64,000 nucleotides of DNA from a virus: IMG/VR virus record IMGVR_UViG_3300042519_004024, positions 1 through 64,000 of that record. The stretch is one strand, 5' to 3'. The position numbers and the translations under genes are program-made. The notes under the pieces were generated by a model that made no database searches, was not told the origin of the DNA, and saw nothing but the letters and a program-made list of their open reading frames with translations. This document shows, piece after piece, positions 48,285 through 56,654 of this stretch (position 1 is the first letter of the stretch; each line of letters opens with the position of its first letter).

Positions 48285-49865
48285 ATGAAAATAATTTTAA
48301 CAGAAGAACAATACAAATACATACTTGTTGAAAGTACTTTAAAAGACACGTTAAATGATTTAAAAATAAACTCAGGTGTTTTATTTACCTTTGGTACTGG
48401 TATAGGCGCGTTCATTAATCCAGTTGAAAGATTACTTTCAGGTTCAGGATTCTCAATGGATGAGAAAGATATTATATTACTAATCATAACATCATTTGCA
48501 CTTATTATAAAAGACTCTGAGGGGTCAACATTATTAGAAAAAGTTAGAGAAAAGGGTTTAATGCCGGCACTTAAGGGTGTTATAAACTTTGTTACAAACG
48601 TAAAAGATGTTTTAAACGCAATTTCAAAGAATCTGATTGGCGTAACGTATTCTTTATTAGATATATTAGGTTTCACACTTCTTTTAAACCCAACAATGAA
48701 AATCATAGATGAGGTGATTAAAGATAACAATATCGGTTTAGATAATACCGAACGACTCTTGTCAGGAGCAGCATTAGCAACAACCGTTTATTCACTTAAA
48801 AGTGTGTTTGGTAAACTTAAAGATAAGTTTAAAAAAAATGTAAATGAGGATATTGAACCTTCTGATGAAGCAATAAAAAACATTTGTGATTCAGAAAAGT
48901 TTTGTAATGCTCAAGGTAAAATAACATTCGGACAACTAAAGGCGTTAGTTGAAAACGCATCAACAAATAGATTAATACAACATGTTGGTGAGGGTGGATT
49001 TAAGGCAACTCTTAGATTACTTCCTTGGTTTTTACCACAACTGGCAATCGCAGGATTTGTTACCTCATCAATAAGAGCGGTTAATAAAATATTAAGACCA
49101 ACATTAGAGGAAACAGAAAACTACAAAACTTGGTGGGGTAAGGTTATTTTAAAATCGTTTAATCTATCTGAAGGTGAGCTTGGTTTATCGGATCCCTTAT
49201 CAAGAGTATTTTTTATATCGGACGGTTTAATGACGATGTTAAATGATAGATATAAAGTTAAGTTTGCAAAATATATTGCAGAAATTGCAAGTGAAATGCC
49301 TGATGATGAACCTGTTCCTGAATTTTTTGTTGAAAATGAATTAAGACATTGGTTAAACGATAAGTTCTTACTAAATCCACCTTTACAACCAAAATCATTT
49401 AAGGAAGTCCCTAATGCTGACGAATCTTTAAATGAAAACTATGTTAGATTCACAGAAGATAATACGTCAGATTTAATTGAAGACTTAATGTCTATGGGAT
49501 TTGATAGAGAAACTTCAATACATGAATTTAATGAACTAGTTTCAATTTATGAGAACTTACCAAATACTATGGTTTTGTATCGTTTGGTTTTTTCGGACAG
49601 TCAAGAAGAGATAGATACTCAGTACCCAGGTTACCACTATACCAGAAAGAAAAAAGATTTATTAGATAATCATTATTTTCAAAGTTATAGAGACTCAAGT
49701 ACAGGTGAAAACCCATATATTATTAAAGTTAGAATACAAAAACAAATGATTGATTTTTACGAATCAATAAAGAATAACATCCTTTATCCGGGTGAAAAAG
49801 AAATAACATTAAAGGATAAGGGATTTGGCGCTAAAATAGTAGAAATAATGCCGGTTAATATTTAA
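48285..49865 (+). CDS. Type C-tagged putative ADP-ribosyltransferase with membrane-active region
   Basis: A 526-residue protein starting MKIILTEEQYKYILVES (tag end Leu-Val-Glu). Residues about 25-185 hold several hydrophobic stretches (GVLFTFGTGIGAFI, DIILLIITSFALII). The C-terminal 100 residues look like an R-S-ExE ART domain: MVLYRLVFSD with Arg 433, a HYTRKK segment at the Ser position, and YPGEKEITLKDKGFGAKIVE with Glu 504 and Glu 506. T4 Alt is a packaged ART. The middle Ser motif is weak. Confidence 0.75.
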   Translation: MKIILTEEQYKYILVESTLKDTLNDLKINSGVLFTFGTGIGAFINPVERLLSGSGFSMDEKDIILLIITSFALIIKDSEGSTLLEKVREKGLMPALKGVINFVTNVKDVLNAISKNLIGVTYSLLDILGFTLLLNPTMKIIDEVIKDNNIGLDNTERLLSGAALATTVYSLKSVFGKLKDKFKKNVNEDIEPSDEAIKNICDSEKFCNAQGKITFGQLKALVENASTNRLIQHVGEGGFKATLRLLPWFLPQLAIAGFVTSSIRAVNKILRPTLEETENYKTWWGKVILKSFNLSEGELGLSDPLSRVFFISDGLMTMLNDRYKVKFAKYIAEIASEMPDDEPVPEFFVENELRHWLNDKFLLNPPLQPKSFKEVPNADESLNENYVRFTEDNTSDLIEDLMSMGFDRETSIHEFNELVSIYENLPNTMVLYRLVFSDSQEEIDTQYPGYHYTRKKKDLLDNHYFQSYRDSSTGENPYIIKVRIQKQMIDFYESIKNNILYPGEKEITLKDKGFGAKIVEIMPVNI

Positions 49866-50566
49866 CCGACATTATCTACAAATTCTAACTCATTTGTTTC
49901 AGGATCCCAATCAACAGTCACCGGTTTGTTTCGGAACTCATATCGTCCGTTTAAGACCGCCGCATTTATGAAGTGAGTTGTTCCATCAAACACATATCCA
50001 AAACCTTCATGTATGTGACCACAAACGTGTATCTTTGGTTTTATTTCTTGTATCTTCATTAACAAGTCTTCACATCCAACGTTTAATCCGTCATATGGAA
50101 CAAAATCCAATTTACCATGTGCTGGACCGTGAGTAACCAAGATATCAACATCAGTTGGTATTAAGTTCCACTTTTCCATAAGTTTTTCACCACGAGGAAG
50201 GTTGAACGCCCAATTATGGAACTCAGGTTGCCATGGGCTTCCCCATATTTTAACAAGGTTATCGTATTCTTCACCAACCAACATCCAATCGTCTTGAAGA
50301 TAATCTATGGTTTTGTATCCTGTAAGTAATCCTTTAACTTTTTCATGATCGTCTTGGAATCCAAAGTCGTGATTACCACATATGAACACTTTTGTATCGT
50401 AATTATCTATTTTGTCGTACCACTTAGCAAAGTTTTCTATTTCATTTATGTAACCTCGACTAGTTAAATCACCCGCATGTATTAAGATATCACCACCAGG
50501 TAAAAAACCATCCAATTTATTATGTTTGGTATGAGTGTCGCTTATAAATGTGATTCTTTTTTTCAT
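49862..50566 (-). CDS. Calcineurin-like metallophosphoesterase
   Basis: A 234-residue protein with FISDTHTKH, ILIHAGDLTSRG, FICGNHDFGF, LVTHGPAHGKLD and HVCGHIHEGFG, the complete motif set of small phosphoesterases resembling bacterial/phage MPE proteins. Convergent with the ART-like gene by 4 bases. TATATTTG box 4 bases before the ATG. Second such enzyme in this part of the genome. Substrate unknown. Confidence 0.9.
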   Translation of the reverse strand: MKKRITFISDTHTKHNKLDGFLPGGDILIHAGDLTSRGYINEIENFAKWYDKIDNYDTKVFICGNHDFGFQDDHEKVKGLLTGYKTIDYLQDDWMLVGEEYDNLVKIWGSPWQPEFHNWAFNLPRGEKLMEKWNLIPTDVDILVTHGPAHGKLDFVPYDGLNVGCEDLLMKIQEIKPKIHVCGHIHEGFGYVFDGTTHFINAAVLNGRYEFRNKPVTVDWDPETNELEFVDNVG

Positions 50567-50570
50567 AATA

Positions 50571-50578
50571 CAAATATA
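50571..50578 (-). promoter_or_regulatory. -7 box TATATTTG, 4 bases before ATG
   Basis: Exact TAnnTTTG for the ATG at 50566; -33 not clear. Confidence 0.6.
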
Positions 50579-50581
50579 ATA

Positions 50582-50785
50582 TTATTTTCTTAATATGTTA
50601 CGTAATGTTTTTGTTTTTTCATTATAAAATTTATAAATAAAGTTTACCATATCAAAACACTCCAATTTATTTTCCCACTTTAATTTAAAGTTATCAAACA
50701 TTTTTACAGAAGTTGTTAGTTGTCCTTCTGTTTGTGACGATTTTAAAACTTTTAAGATAAAGTCGAATTGATTTGATGCTGTCAT
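50582..50785 (-). CDS. Small hypothetical protein
   Basis: A 67-residue protein starting MTASNQFDFILKVLKSSQTE. Basic, helical, with FDMVNFIYKFYNEKTKTLRN. No domain. Preceded by a TATATTTG box 25 bases upstream. Confidence 0.6.
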   Translation of the reverse strand: MTASNQFDFILKVLKSSQTEGQLTTSVKMFDNFKLKWENKLECFDMVNFIYKFYNEKTKTLRNILRK

Positions 50786-50810
50786 TTTATAGGTTTTTAA
50801 TTACTCCTAC

Positions 50811-50818
50811 AAATATAA
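50811..50818 (-). promoter_or_regulatory. -7 box TATATTTG
   Basis: Upstream of the gene 50582-50785. Confidence 0.5.
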
Positions 50819-50822
50819 TAAA

Positions 50823-51233
50823 TTATTTTGAATTATTTTCAATTAGTTCTAAAATTCTTTTTCTTCCTTTTTCACCAATAGGGATTGGGTGTCCTTCTTC
50901 ATCAATATGGACAAACTTTATATGTGTTTTTAAAACAACTACTTGTTTACCTGTATATACGTTATGTGCTCTCGCCTCCATATATAAAGTAACGGAACTA
51001 TTTCCCACTTCTGCAGGTTTACCGTATATTTTTAATAATTGTCCTTCTCTTGCTGGTTTTTCAAAATTACACTTATCAATTGAAACGGTAACCATTCTTG
51101 GTGTATCACAAAGTTGCATAGCGTACCCAGCAGCGGAAGCATCTATCCACGCAAGTAACTTTCCACCAAAAAGATTACCGTGAAAACCTAAGTCCGATTT
51201 TTTAATCGGGTGTGAGTTTAATTGTTCCATCAT
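50823..51233 (-). CDS. Acyl-CoA thioesterase (hot-dog fold)
   Basis: A 136-residue protein with GNLFGGKLLAWIDASAAGYA (hot-dog helix with the Asp), TVSIDKCNFEKPAREGQLLK and KTHIKFVHIDEEGHPIPIG. Length and motifs are those of YciA/acyl-CoA hydrolases, which release fatty acids from CoA. An unusual gene for a phage; it may alter host lipid metabolism. Possible host-derived metabolic gene. Untagged. Confidence 0.92.
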   Translation of the reverse strand: MMEQLNSHPIKKSDLGFHGNLFGGKLLAWIDASAAGYAMQLCDTPRMVTVSIDKCNFEKPAREGQLLKIYGKPAEVGNSSVTLYMEARAHNVYTGKQVVVLKTHIKFVHIDEEGHPIPIGEKGRKRILELIENNSK

Positions 51234-51239
51234 TTTAAT

Positions 51240-51386
51240 TTATTTTAAATTTATATCCAAATAAAACTGAAAACATAATAATACTCCCATGACATATACA
51301 CATTTATCCTCATATGATATAGTTAAACCTAAACCAAAACCAGGAAAAAAATTACCAATAAAGTTTATTCTATTTTTATCCATCAT
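51240..51386 (-). CDS. Small hydrophobic protein
   Basis: A 48-residue ORF starting MMDKNRINFIGNFFPGFGLG, with later VYVMGVLLCFQFYLDIN. Its start abuts the stop of the upstream gene at 51387, which favours this minus-strand ORF over the antisense plus-strand reading. Gly/Phe-rich and partly membrane-like. Function unknown. Confidence 0.55.
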   Translation of the reverse strand: MMDKNRINFIGNFFPGFGLGLTISYEDKCVYVMGVLLCFQFYLDINLK

Positions 51387-51758
51387 TTATACTTTTATCC
51401 ATTTATTGTCACTATCTAAAACAAAAGAACCAATGTGTTCGTATTTCCATTCATTAGGACCAATTAATGATAAGAAAGTTTCTTTATTTTTTCCATAGTA
51501 TAAATGATATATTTCACCAACAACAGGTTCAAAATTAAACTTAGATTTATAAATTATATCATTCCAAAGATGTTCTTCTAACAGTTTTTCGTATTCACTT
51601 TTTAATTCTAAAAAACGTTTTTCAAATTGTTTATTAAGTTTATGAACTTTAGATAACTTCCAAGAATGAACATCATCCACTTTAATTGCGGGAGCACCAA
51701 TATTAGAACCATAGGGTAATAAACTTGGATTGTCGGCTACGTTATCCGGTTTTTTCAT
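51387..51758 (-). CDS. DUF2452 family protein
   Basis: A 123-residue protein with the DUF2452 signature: KKPDNVADNPSLLPYGSNIG, then APAIKVDDVHSWKLS and GEIYHLYYGKNKETFLSLIG. Length fits the family. Its role is unknown, but it is common in Bacteroidota, in agreement with the proposed host. Overlaps the upstream start by one base. Confidence 0.9.
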   Translation of the reverse strand: MKKPDNVADNPSLLPYGSNIGAPAIKVDDVHSWKLSKVHKLNKQFEKRFLELKSEYEKLLEEHLWNDIIYKSKFNFEPVVGEIYHLYYGKNKETFLSLIGPNEWKYEHIGSFVLDSDNKWIKV

Positions 51759-52075
51759 TAATACCTATCAATTTGATTTTTAATTTTTTCTAATATTTCT
51801 TTGTTTGAGACATCGGTTAATACTTCTTCCAATAATTCTTTAATGTCTTTCTTAGATCTTTCTTTTGCCTTTCTTGTAGTCTTTAACTCAACTTCATATA
51901 AGTAATAAGCAACTTCGTCAACGGTTTTTAATTTTTGAATGTACTTTTCAATTCTTTGATCAAGTTTTCTACTACCATACACATCAAGTAGTTCAGGAAA
52001 AGATTTGTATAACTCATCCAATCTACCCTTTAGGTATTGTATTTCTCCGTATTTTAAAATATCTTCTTTTGTCAT
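51758..52075 (-). CDS. Helical hypothetical protein
   Basis: A 105-residue protein starting MTKEDILKYGEIQYLKGRLD. Long charged helices (KQ-rich end) with RKAKERSKKDIKELLEEVLT. No domain; possibly a small regulator. Directly upstream of DUF2452. Confidence 0.68.
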   Translation of the reverse strand: MTKEDILKYGEIQYLKGRLDELYKSFPELLDVYGSRKLDQRIEKYIQKLKTVDEVAYYLYEVELKTTRKAKERSKKDIKELLEEVLTDVSNKEILEKIKNQIDRY

Positions 52076-52076
52076 A

Positions 52077-52313
52077 TTAACTTATAATTTTAATTTCACT
52101 TTCAGTTTCAATTACCACTCTTGCGCCACAACTAAGAATTGGTTTTTTATCTCCACTACCACAATACTTTATCTTACTCGGGCCGAGTATTTCTACTTCA
52201 TTACAGTACGTATTTGTTTTACCCTCTTTAATTGTAATAACAGGAAGATCCGTGTCCTTTGTTTTATTGGACCTAACGTGGTGTTGGTTAACGTGGATTC
52301 TTTTTATCCCCAT
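52077..52313 (-). CDS. Hypothetical phage protein
   Basis: A 78-residue protein starting MGIKRIHVNQHHVRSNKTKD. Beta-rich, with VEILGPSKIKYCGSGDKKPI and CGARVVIETESEI. Similar small proteins are frequent in phages. The start overlaps the end of a 27-residue ORF, so translation may be coupled. Confidence 0.75.
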   Translation of the reverse strand: MGIKRIHVNQHHVRSNKTKDTDLPVITIKEGKTNTYCNEVEILGPSKIKYCGSGDKKPILSCGARVVIETESEIKIIS

Positions 52314-52387
52314 CCTCTACCCGATTGTGACATCGCATTTATTCTTTGTTGTTCTAACCAACCTAAAAATTTAAATAGTTTTTTCAT
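52304..52387 (-). CDS. Tiny coupled ORF
   Basis: A 27-residue ORF (MKKLFKFLGWLEQQRINAMS, then QSGRGWG), amphipathic helix with a Gly-rich end. It overlaps the stop of the gene upstream (ATGA) and the start of the gene downstream, which argues for real translation. Confidence 0.45.
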   Translation of the reverse strand: MKKLFKFLGWLEQQRINAMSQSGRGWG

Positions 52388-52554
52388 CTTTTTAACGGTT
52401 CTTTTTTAAAAAAATATCCTGAAATATCCATATATCTCATCACTTCTTTATCGCCTTCAATGGTTGTTGTTCCATTTCCAGCCTTTAACATTATTATTTT
52501 ATAACCAAAACAATTTGACAACCATTTGATAAATTTTACGTGTATTCTTTTCAT
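52384..52554 (-). CDS. Small basic protein
   Basis: A 56-residue ORF starting MKRIHVKFIKWLSNCFGYKI. Basic N-terminal helix, then beta-type TTTIEGDKEVMRYMDISGYF and a Lys-rich end. Coupled by overlap with the tiny ORF at 52304. No domain. Confidence 0.58.
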   Translation of the reverse strand: MKRIHVKFIKWLSNCFGYKIIMLKAGNGTTTIEGDKEVMRYMDISGYFFKKEPLKR

Positions 52555-52555
52555 A

Positions 52556-52978
52556 TTAATCAGTTACATCTGTCAGGTATTGTCCTGAGTTAAGTTTTAC
52601 TTTATAACAACCTTCTTGGTTATCCATCTCATCCATCCAATTATCCCAATTTTTATCCAATAAGTCAACAAAGGAATCGTTATTACCTCTGTCTTTATAT
52701 CTTTGGATATACTCGTCCTTGATGTCTCTATTTGGATATACTAACACATAAGGTATTCCTTTTTTAAGTAGAGCGTCTCTTACGTCTTTATGTGATGATA
52801 CAAGGATCTTATCAACTTTAGGGTCTTGGATGTTTCTTTCAATATGATCAATGTAGTTTGCAGGAAAGTTTTTCTTATCAAACTTTGAACTATCGCTGTC
52901 CAATACGTTTTTATCTGTGGTGTTAAAATAAGTCGTTTTTCCTACACCAGGGAATGCTGAATATACTTTTGTTATCAT
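52556..52978 (-). CDS. P-loop NTPase
   Basis: A 140-residue protein with a Walker A motif SAFPGVGKTTYF near residue 7 and NVLDSDSSKFDKKNFPANYI after it. The overall layout is that of phage nucleotide or RNA-end kinases. Substrate unknown. Overlaps the upstream gene by 4 bases. Confidence 0.78.
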   Translation of the reverse strand: MITKVYSAFPGVGKTTYFNTTDKNVLDSDSSKFDKKNFPANYIDHIERNIQDPKVDKILVSSHKDVRDALLKKGIPYVLVYPNRDIKDEYIQRYKDRGNNDSFVDLLDKNWDNWMDEMDNQEGCYKVKLNSGQYLTDVTD

Positions 52979-53982
52979 TTAATATTATTTTTAATTTTAT
53001 TTATATACCCTTCAAGTAATACGATCTTTCTTCTAATACCAATCTTATCCATATCAGATAACATTTTCAAATAATCGTTTAATTCGTCAAGTTGTGATTG
53101 TGGTTCAACTTCCTTTTGAATTTCAATATCCGGAAATGTGTTTTTAAGTGCGTTCTGTTGTCTGATTGGCATATCACCATCTGATAATTGTGGATCATCC
53201 CACGATGTGTCTCTTTCCATAGTGTTTTCTTTTATAAAGTTTTCTATCTCTTCTGTTGTTGCGGTAGCAATACCACCATTGTCTGTAAACCTTTTAATAA
53301 ATTCATCTTTTAGGTGTTTTGGTATAACCTTTTGTTTCATAATTAGATTCATCTCACCGCCCAATACATATTTTTCCAAATAAAAAGCCATATAACTATC
53401 AGGTTCCATAGGTGTTCCTGTTAAATATGGTGGTTCTTTTCTATCAACACTTTTAGTTTTAAAAACACCTCTTACCATAATACCTCTCTCACCTTTTACT
53501 TTATATTCTTCAGGATTGTCCAATACGTCATCTAATAACTTATGAATATCATTTCTCAATGTTAATTCATCATTAGCTCCTGATACATCTTGAGCCATTT
53601 CAGGTGACCAAGTTAATACAATTTTTTTTGTTGGTTCAAATGTCATTGGATCATATAAAACTGGTGTGATTAATGCACCATTCTTAACCGGTGTATGTAA
53701 TGAGTTTGGATCAAACATTTCAGGAGTAAAACTTAAATTATATAAGAAAACTTTCCCATCAAATTTTGTATTATCACCAAGTTTCATTGTTTGTGCGGAA
53801 TATGTTTTTCCCTCAATTTCTTGTACCGGTATATCCATAAATTCAATTCCATCACATTCAGAAAATTCATCACATTTTAATAGTTCTTCTTTTAGTGGTT
53901 CCAATTTTAATTTTCCTAATTGATCGTTTGGATAAGACACATTTTCACCAAATATGTTAGTTAGTAATTCTTTTAGTTTCAT
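52975..53982 (-). CDS. Hypothetical 335-residue protein
   Basis: Starts MKLKELLTNIFGENVSYPND. The N terminus is tag-like (Phe-Gly-Glu), but there is no TATTTAT box, so I leave it unclassified. Body mixed alpha/beta with DPMTFEPTKKIVLTWSPEMA and GERGIMVRGVFKTKSVDRKE; a C-terminal coiled coil. It may be structural or enzymatic; no domain recognised. Confidence 0.7.
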   Translation of the reverse strand: MKLKELLTNIFGENVSYPNDQLGKLKLEPLKEELLKCDEFSECDGIEFMDIPVQEIEGKTYSAQTMKLGDNTKFDGKVFLYNLSFTPEMFDPNSLHTPVKNGALITPVLYDPMTFEPTKKIVLTWSPEMAQDVSGANDELTLRNDIHKLLDDVLDNPEEYKVKGERGIMVRGVFKTKSVDRKEPPYLTGTPMEPDSYMAFYLEKYVLGGEMNLIMKQKVIPKHLKDEFIKRFTDNGGIATATTEEIENFIKENTMERDTSWDDPQLSDGDMPIRQQNALKNTFPDIEIQKEVEPQSQLDELNDYLKMLSDMDKIGIRRKIVLLEGYINKIKNNIK

Positions 53983-54217
53983 ATTTTAATCCCCATTTTT
54001 CACTTATCTCAGTGAATTTATCGTTTATTGTTTCTTCTTTAATTCCATTTAAAGATGAGAAATCTTTTTCAAATTGTAAACCGTGTTCCTTGTTTGCATC
54101 CATAATTTTTTGTCTAAGAATGGAAAGTTCGTTTGAGGTAAAGAATTCCGTACCATAGTCAACAATTCTAAGTTCCACAAGGATCTTATCATCAAAAGTT
54201 TTTATTTGGTGTGTCAT
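53957..54217 (-). CDS. Small hypothetical protein
   Basis: An 86-residue protein starting MTHQIKTFDDKILVELRIVD. Beta then helix, with SNELSILRQKIMDANKEHGL. No domain recognised. Overlaps the downstream gene by 26 bases. Confidence 0.66.
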   Translation of the reverse strand: MTHQIKTFDDKILVELRIVDYGTEFFTSNELSILRQKIMDANKEHGLQFEKDFSSLNGIKEETINDKFTEISEKWGLKYETKRITN

Positions 54218-54221
54218 AATT

Positions 54222-54470
54222 TTAATTATTTAATAGATAAACAACTGTAGCCCCTAATGCATATCCAATCGCTGACGCCATTGCCATTTTTATTCTTTCT
54301 GTCCATGTTTTTGATTCAACCATATATCCAACAAAAGGTAACCCTAAGAACGGACCCATTGATGCCCAAAATATCATATAGACACTCCTTTCAGCAACGG
54401 TAGCAATATACATTGTTGATGCCGTTTCTAAAATGAATGCTGCTAGACCTATGATAAAGTATTTTTTCAT
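54222..54470 (-). CDS. Small membrane protein
   Basis: An 82-residue protein starting MKKYFIIGLAAFILETASTM. Three hydrophobic segments (residues 4-20, 28-48, 60-80) with a Gly/Ala-rich last helix (SAIGYALGATVVYLL). Adjacent to ThyA by one base. Role unknown; this type occurs beside nucleotide genes in phages. Confidence 0.72.
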   Translation of the reverse strand: MKKYFIIGLAAFILETASTMYIATVAERSVYMIFWASMGPFLGLPFVGYMVESKTWTERIKMAMASAIGYALGATVVYLLNN

Positions 54471-55549
54471 TAATTTGATAATGGTGCTTTAATTGATGGG
54501 TGTGATTGATAATTTTCAACAACAAAATCAGTATTTTCTAAATGATTAAATAAAGATATGTCTTCAGATAGTGATTTAAAAAACTCGTCTGTTTTCATAA
54601 ACTTTAAAGTAGGTAATTGATAAGGTTCTCTTGTAATTTGTTGTCCAGCTTGTGTTAAATGGTTTTCATACAAATGAACATCACCCAAGTTACCAATTAA
54701 TTCATCAGGAACCATATTAACTTCTTTTGCAATGATTTCTAATAACAAGCCGTAAGATGCAATGTTGAATGGTAAACCTAAGAATGTATCTACTGAACGT
54801 TGATTCCACATTAAAGAGATTGCTCGTTTGGGGATGTTTGCCTGATTTACATCTAATTCTGCCAAACTACATTCATACCAACCTGCATTATTTGTTTGGA
54901 TTTTTTCTACACCGTATATTTCAACTCTTTCCTCCAAACTCAACTCTCTTGTATAAACTTGAAATCCATAATGACAAGGTGGAAGGACCATTTGGTCTAA
55001 TTCACCAACATTCCAAGCTGAAACCATTAATCGTCTTGAGTCTGGGTTTGTTTTAAGGTCATTGATTAGGTTTGCGATTTGGTCTATGACCTTTTCCCCA
55101 ACTAATGTATGTAGACCGTTGTGTCCTATTGTTACATTTTCACCAGTTCCCCACTTTCTCCACTGTTTACCATAAATAGGACCTAACTCACCCCACTTCT
55201 TAGCAAACTCATCATCTGTTTTAATTAATTCAATGAATCTTTCCATTGAAGTTTCTTCATCCGTGTAGTAAGTAAACCTTTTATACACGTCACCATTCCA
55301 AATATGACAATTGTTATCAACCAGGAACTTAATGTTTGTATCACCACGTAGAAACCATACTAATTCTGTTGTGATTGTTTTGAATGGCATTTTTTTAGTG
55401 GTAAGCAAAGGAAACCCATCTGACATCTTGTGTCGGATCTGTCTACCAAATACTGATCTGGTTCCCGTTCCTGTTCTATCATTTTTTTTAATACCATTTT
55501 GAATTATATCAAATAATAATTCTTGGTAATTTCTATCTAGTTGGTTCAT
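54470..55549 (-). CDS. thyA: Thymidylate synthase
   Basis: A 359-residue protein with NRDRTGTGTRSVFGRQIRHK-type motifs (KKNDRTGTGTRSVFG), the catalytic cysteine in LPPCHYGFQVYTRE and the dUMP-binding RSVDTFLGLPFNIASYGLLL. It converts dUMP to dTMP for phage DNA synthesis. Longer than the E. coli enzyme (264) through inserts and ends, as in many phage enzymes. No intron. Overlaps the next gene by 17 bases. Confidence 0.97.
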   Translation of the reverse strand: MNQLDRNYQELLFDIIQNGIKKNDRTGTGTRSVFGRQIRHKMSDGFPLLTTKKMPFKTITTELVWFLRGDTNIKFLVDNNCHIWNGDVYKRFTYYTDEETSMERFIELIKTDDEFAKKWGELGPIYGKQWRKWGTGENVTIGHNGLHTLVGEKVIDQIANLINDLKTNPDSRRLMVSAWNVGELDQMVLPPCHYGFQVYTRELSLEERVEIYGVEKIQTNNAGWYECSLAELDVNQANIPKRAISLMWNQRSVDTFLGLPFNIASYGLLLEIIAKEVNMVPDELIGNLGDVHLYENHLTQAGQQITREPYQLPTLKFMKTDEFFKSLSEDISLFNHLENTDFVVENYQSHPSIKAPLSN

Positions 55550-55856
55550 AATGTTCTAATTGATTTTCGTTGAAGATGTGTAATAATCCGTATTCATCCA
55601 TTTCTCCGATTACCCGTACTTCACCAGCAATAGTTTCAAATACACCTACAATTGTACAAGGAAATTTATAACCTTTTGGTTTGTGAGTCTTGTCCCCAAC
55701 TTTAAATTTTGTTTCTGTTTGATTAATGATACCTTTGAGTCGTTTAATTTCCTCAATCACATCATCGCCCAATTCAATCTTGGACATCATTGTTAGATCA
55801 ATTACTTGACCATATAACACATTAATTAACTCGTCTTTTGCTTGTTCTTTATTCAT
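55533..55856 (-). CDS. Hypothetical protein
   Basis: A 107-residue protein starting MNKEQAKDELINVLYGQVID. Helical first half, then a beta-barrel-like second half (KFKVGDKTHKPKGYKFPCTI, GEVRVIGEMDEYG). No domain. Start overlaps the end of 55849-56019. Confidence 0.68.
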   Translation of the reverse strand: MNKEQAKDELINVLYGQVIDLTMMSKIELGDDVIEEIKRLKGIINQTETKFKVGDKTHKPKGYKFPCTIVGVFETIAGEVRVIGEMDEYGLLHIFNENQLEHYEPTR

Positions 55857-56019
55857 CTTTATTTTTATTTAATCTCCTTTCAATTATAGATTCAAGTTCT
55901 GTTATTATTTCTTCCTCAATGTCATCATCCAAGTTATACCACCAATCATCAAATCCATTTCTATCACATAATGAATCTACGATCTCTAAAACACATTTTT
56001 TGATTTCTCGTTTACTCAT
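55849..56019 (-). CDS. Small acidic protein
   Basis: A 56-residue ORF starting MSKREIKKCVLEIVDSLCDR. Helix, then GFDDWWYNLDDDIEEEIITE and a basic end. Overlaps both neighbours by a few bases. No domain. Confidence 0.58.
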   Translation of the reverse strand: MSKREIKKCVLEIVDSLCDRNGFDDWWYNLDDDIEEEIITELESIIERRLNKNKDE

Positions 56020-56246
56020 TTGTATATTGATGGTCTTGAACCATTAAGTTTCTGACTCAATAATGTTTCCTTGAAACACTTAATGAATTCTTCTTTTATG
56101 TCTTCAACAACGATATCGTTACCGTACACCATTACATCTTTCTTAACCCTGTCTTTCCAGTGATAATTTGTTGGGTAGTTGTATAAAAGGAAGTTCTCCA
56201 TTTCCTCCATAGTAAAGGAAAGTTCTATTTTAATTTGTTTACTCAT
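56016..56246 (-). CDS. Small hypothetical protein
   Basis: A 76-residue protein starting MSKQIKIELSFTMEEMENFL. Beta strand, helix and YPTNYHWKDRVKKDVMVYGN. No domain. Its stop overlaps the start of 55849-56019. Confidence 0.66.
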   Translation of the reverse strand: MSKQIKIELSFTMEEMENFLLYNYPTNYHWKDRVKKDVMVYGNDIVVEDIKEEFIKCFKETLLSQKLNGSRPSIYK

Positions 56247-56261
56247 CTTTGTTTTATTTTA

Positions 56262-56441
56262 CTATTTAATACCAATTCCCTCTCCGTCAATGTATGTTAA
56301 CTTTACCGTTTCGCCATCACCTATAATTGTTAAAGTGGGATATTCATCATCTGGAACAGGATAGGTGGGTTTTATTTCATAACGATATTCATAACAAATT
56401 TTATCCACTTTATCAAGAAACTCTTTCATTTTATTTGTCAT
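56262..56441 (-). CDS. Small hypothetical protein
   Basis: A 59-residue ORF starting MTNKMKEFLDKVDKICYEYR. Helix and beta strands with LTIIGDGETVKLTYIDGEGI. Overlaps the next ORF's stop by 11 bases. No domain. Confidence 0.58.
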   Translation of the reverse strand: MTNKMKEFLDKVDKICYEYRYEIKPTYPVPDDEYPTLTIIGDGETVKLTYIDGEGIGIK

Positions 56442-56571
56442 CTTCAGTTTTGTTTAATAACTCCCAACCTTCTTCCCATATTGGTGATCCGTACATATAA
56501 GGATGTTCAATAACATCTTCAAGAAATTCCTCAAGTTCTTTTATTCTATTATCCTTTTCTTCTTCCGTCAT
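56431..56571 (-). CDS. Small acidic protein
   Basis: A 46-residue ORF starting MTEEEKDNRIKELEEFLEDV. Acidic helix then YMYGSPIWEEGWELLNKTED. Overlaps both neighbours. Confidence 0.55.
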   Translation of the reverse strand: MTEEEKDNRIKELEEFLEDVIEHPYMYGSPIWEEGWELLNKTEDDK

Positions 56572-56654
56572 CTTTTAAAATATGATTTAATTTTCATCCA
56601 AACTATTTCAGGATAGTTCCATAACCACCAAAAAAATATATAAAATTTTCTCAT
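56568..56654 (-). CDS. Tiny membrane-like ORF
   Basis: A 28-residue ORF (MRKFYIFFWWLWNYPEIVWM, then KIKSYFKR), rich in Trp and Phe, with ATGA overlaps on both sides. Translation is plausible because of the overlaps. Confidence 0.4.
   Translation of the reverse strand: MRKFYIFFWWLWNYPEIVWMKIKSYFKR

Noticed and set aside
51289-51498. Plus-strand frame starting MTYTHLSSYDIV
   Set aside because: Antisense to DUF2452 and to a minus-strand 48-residue ORF that abuts its neighbour; no promoter evidence.
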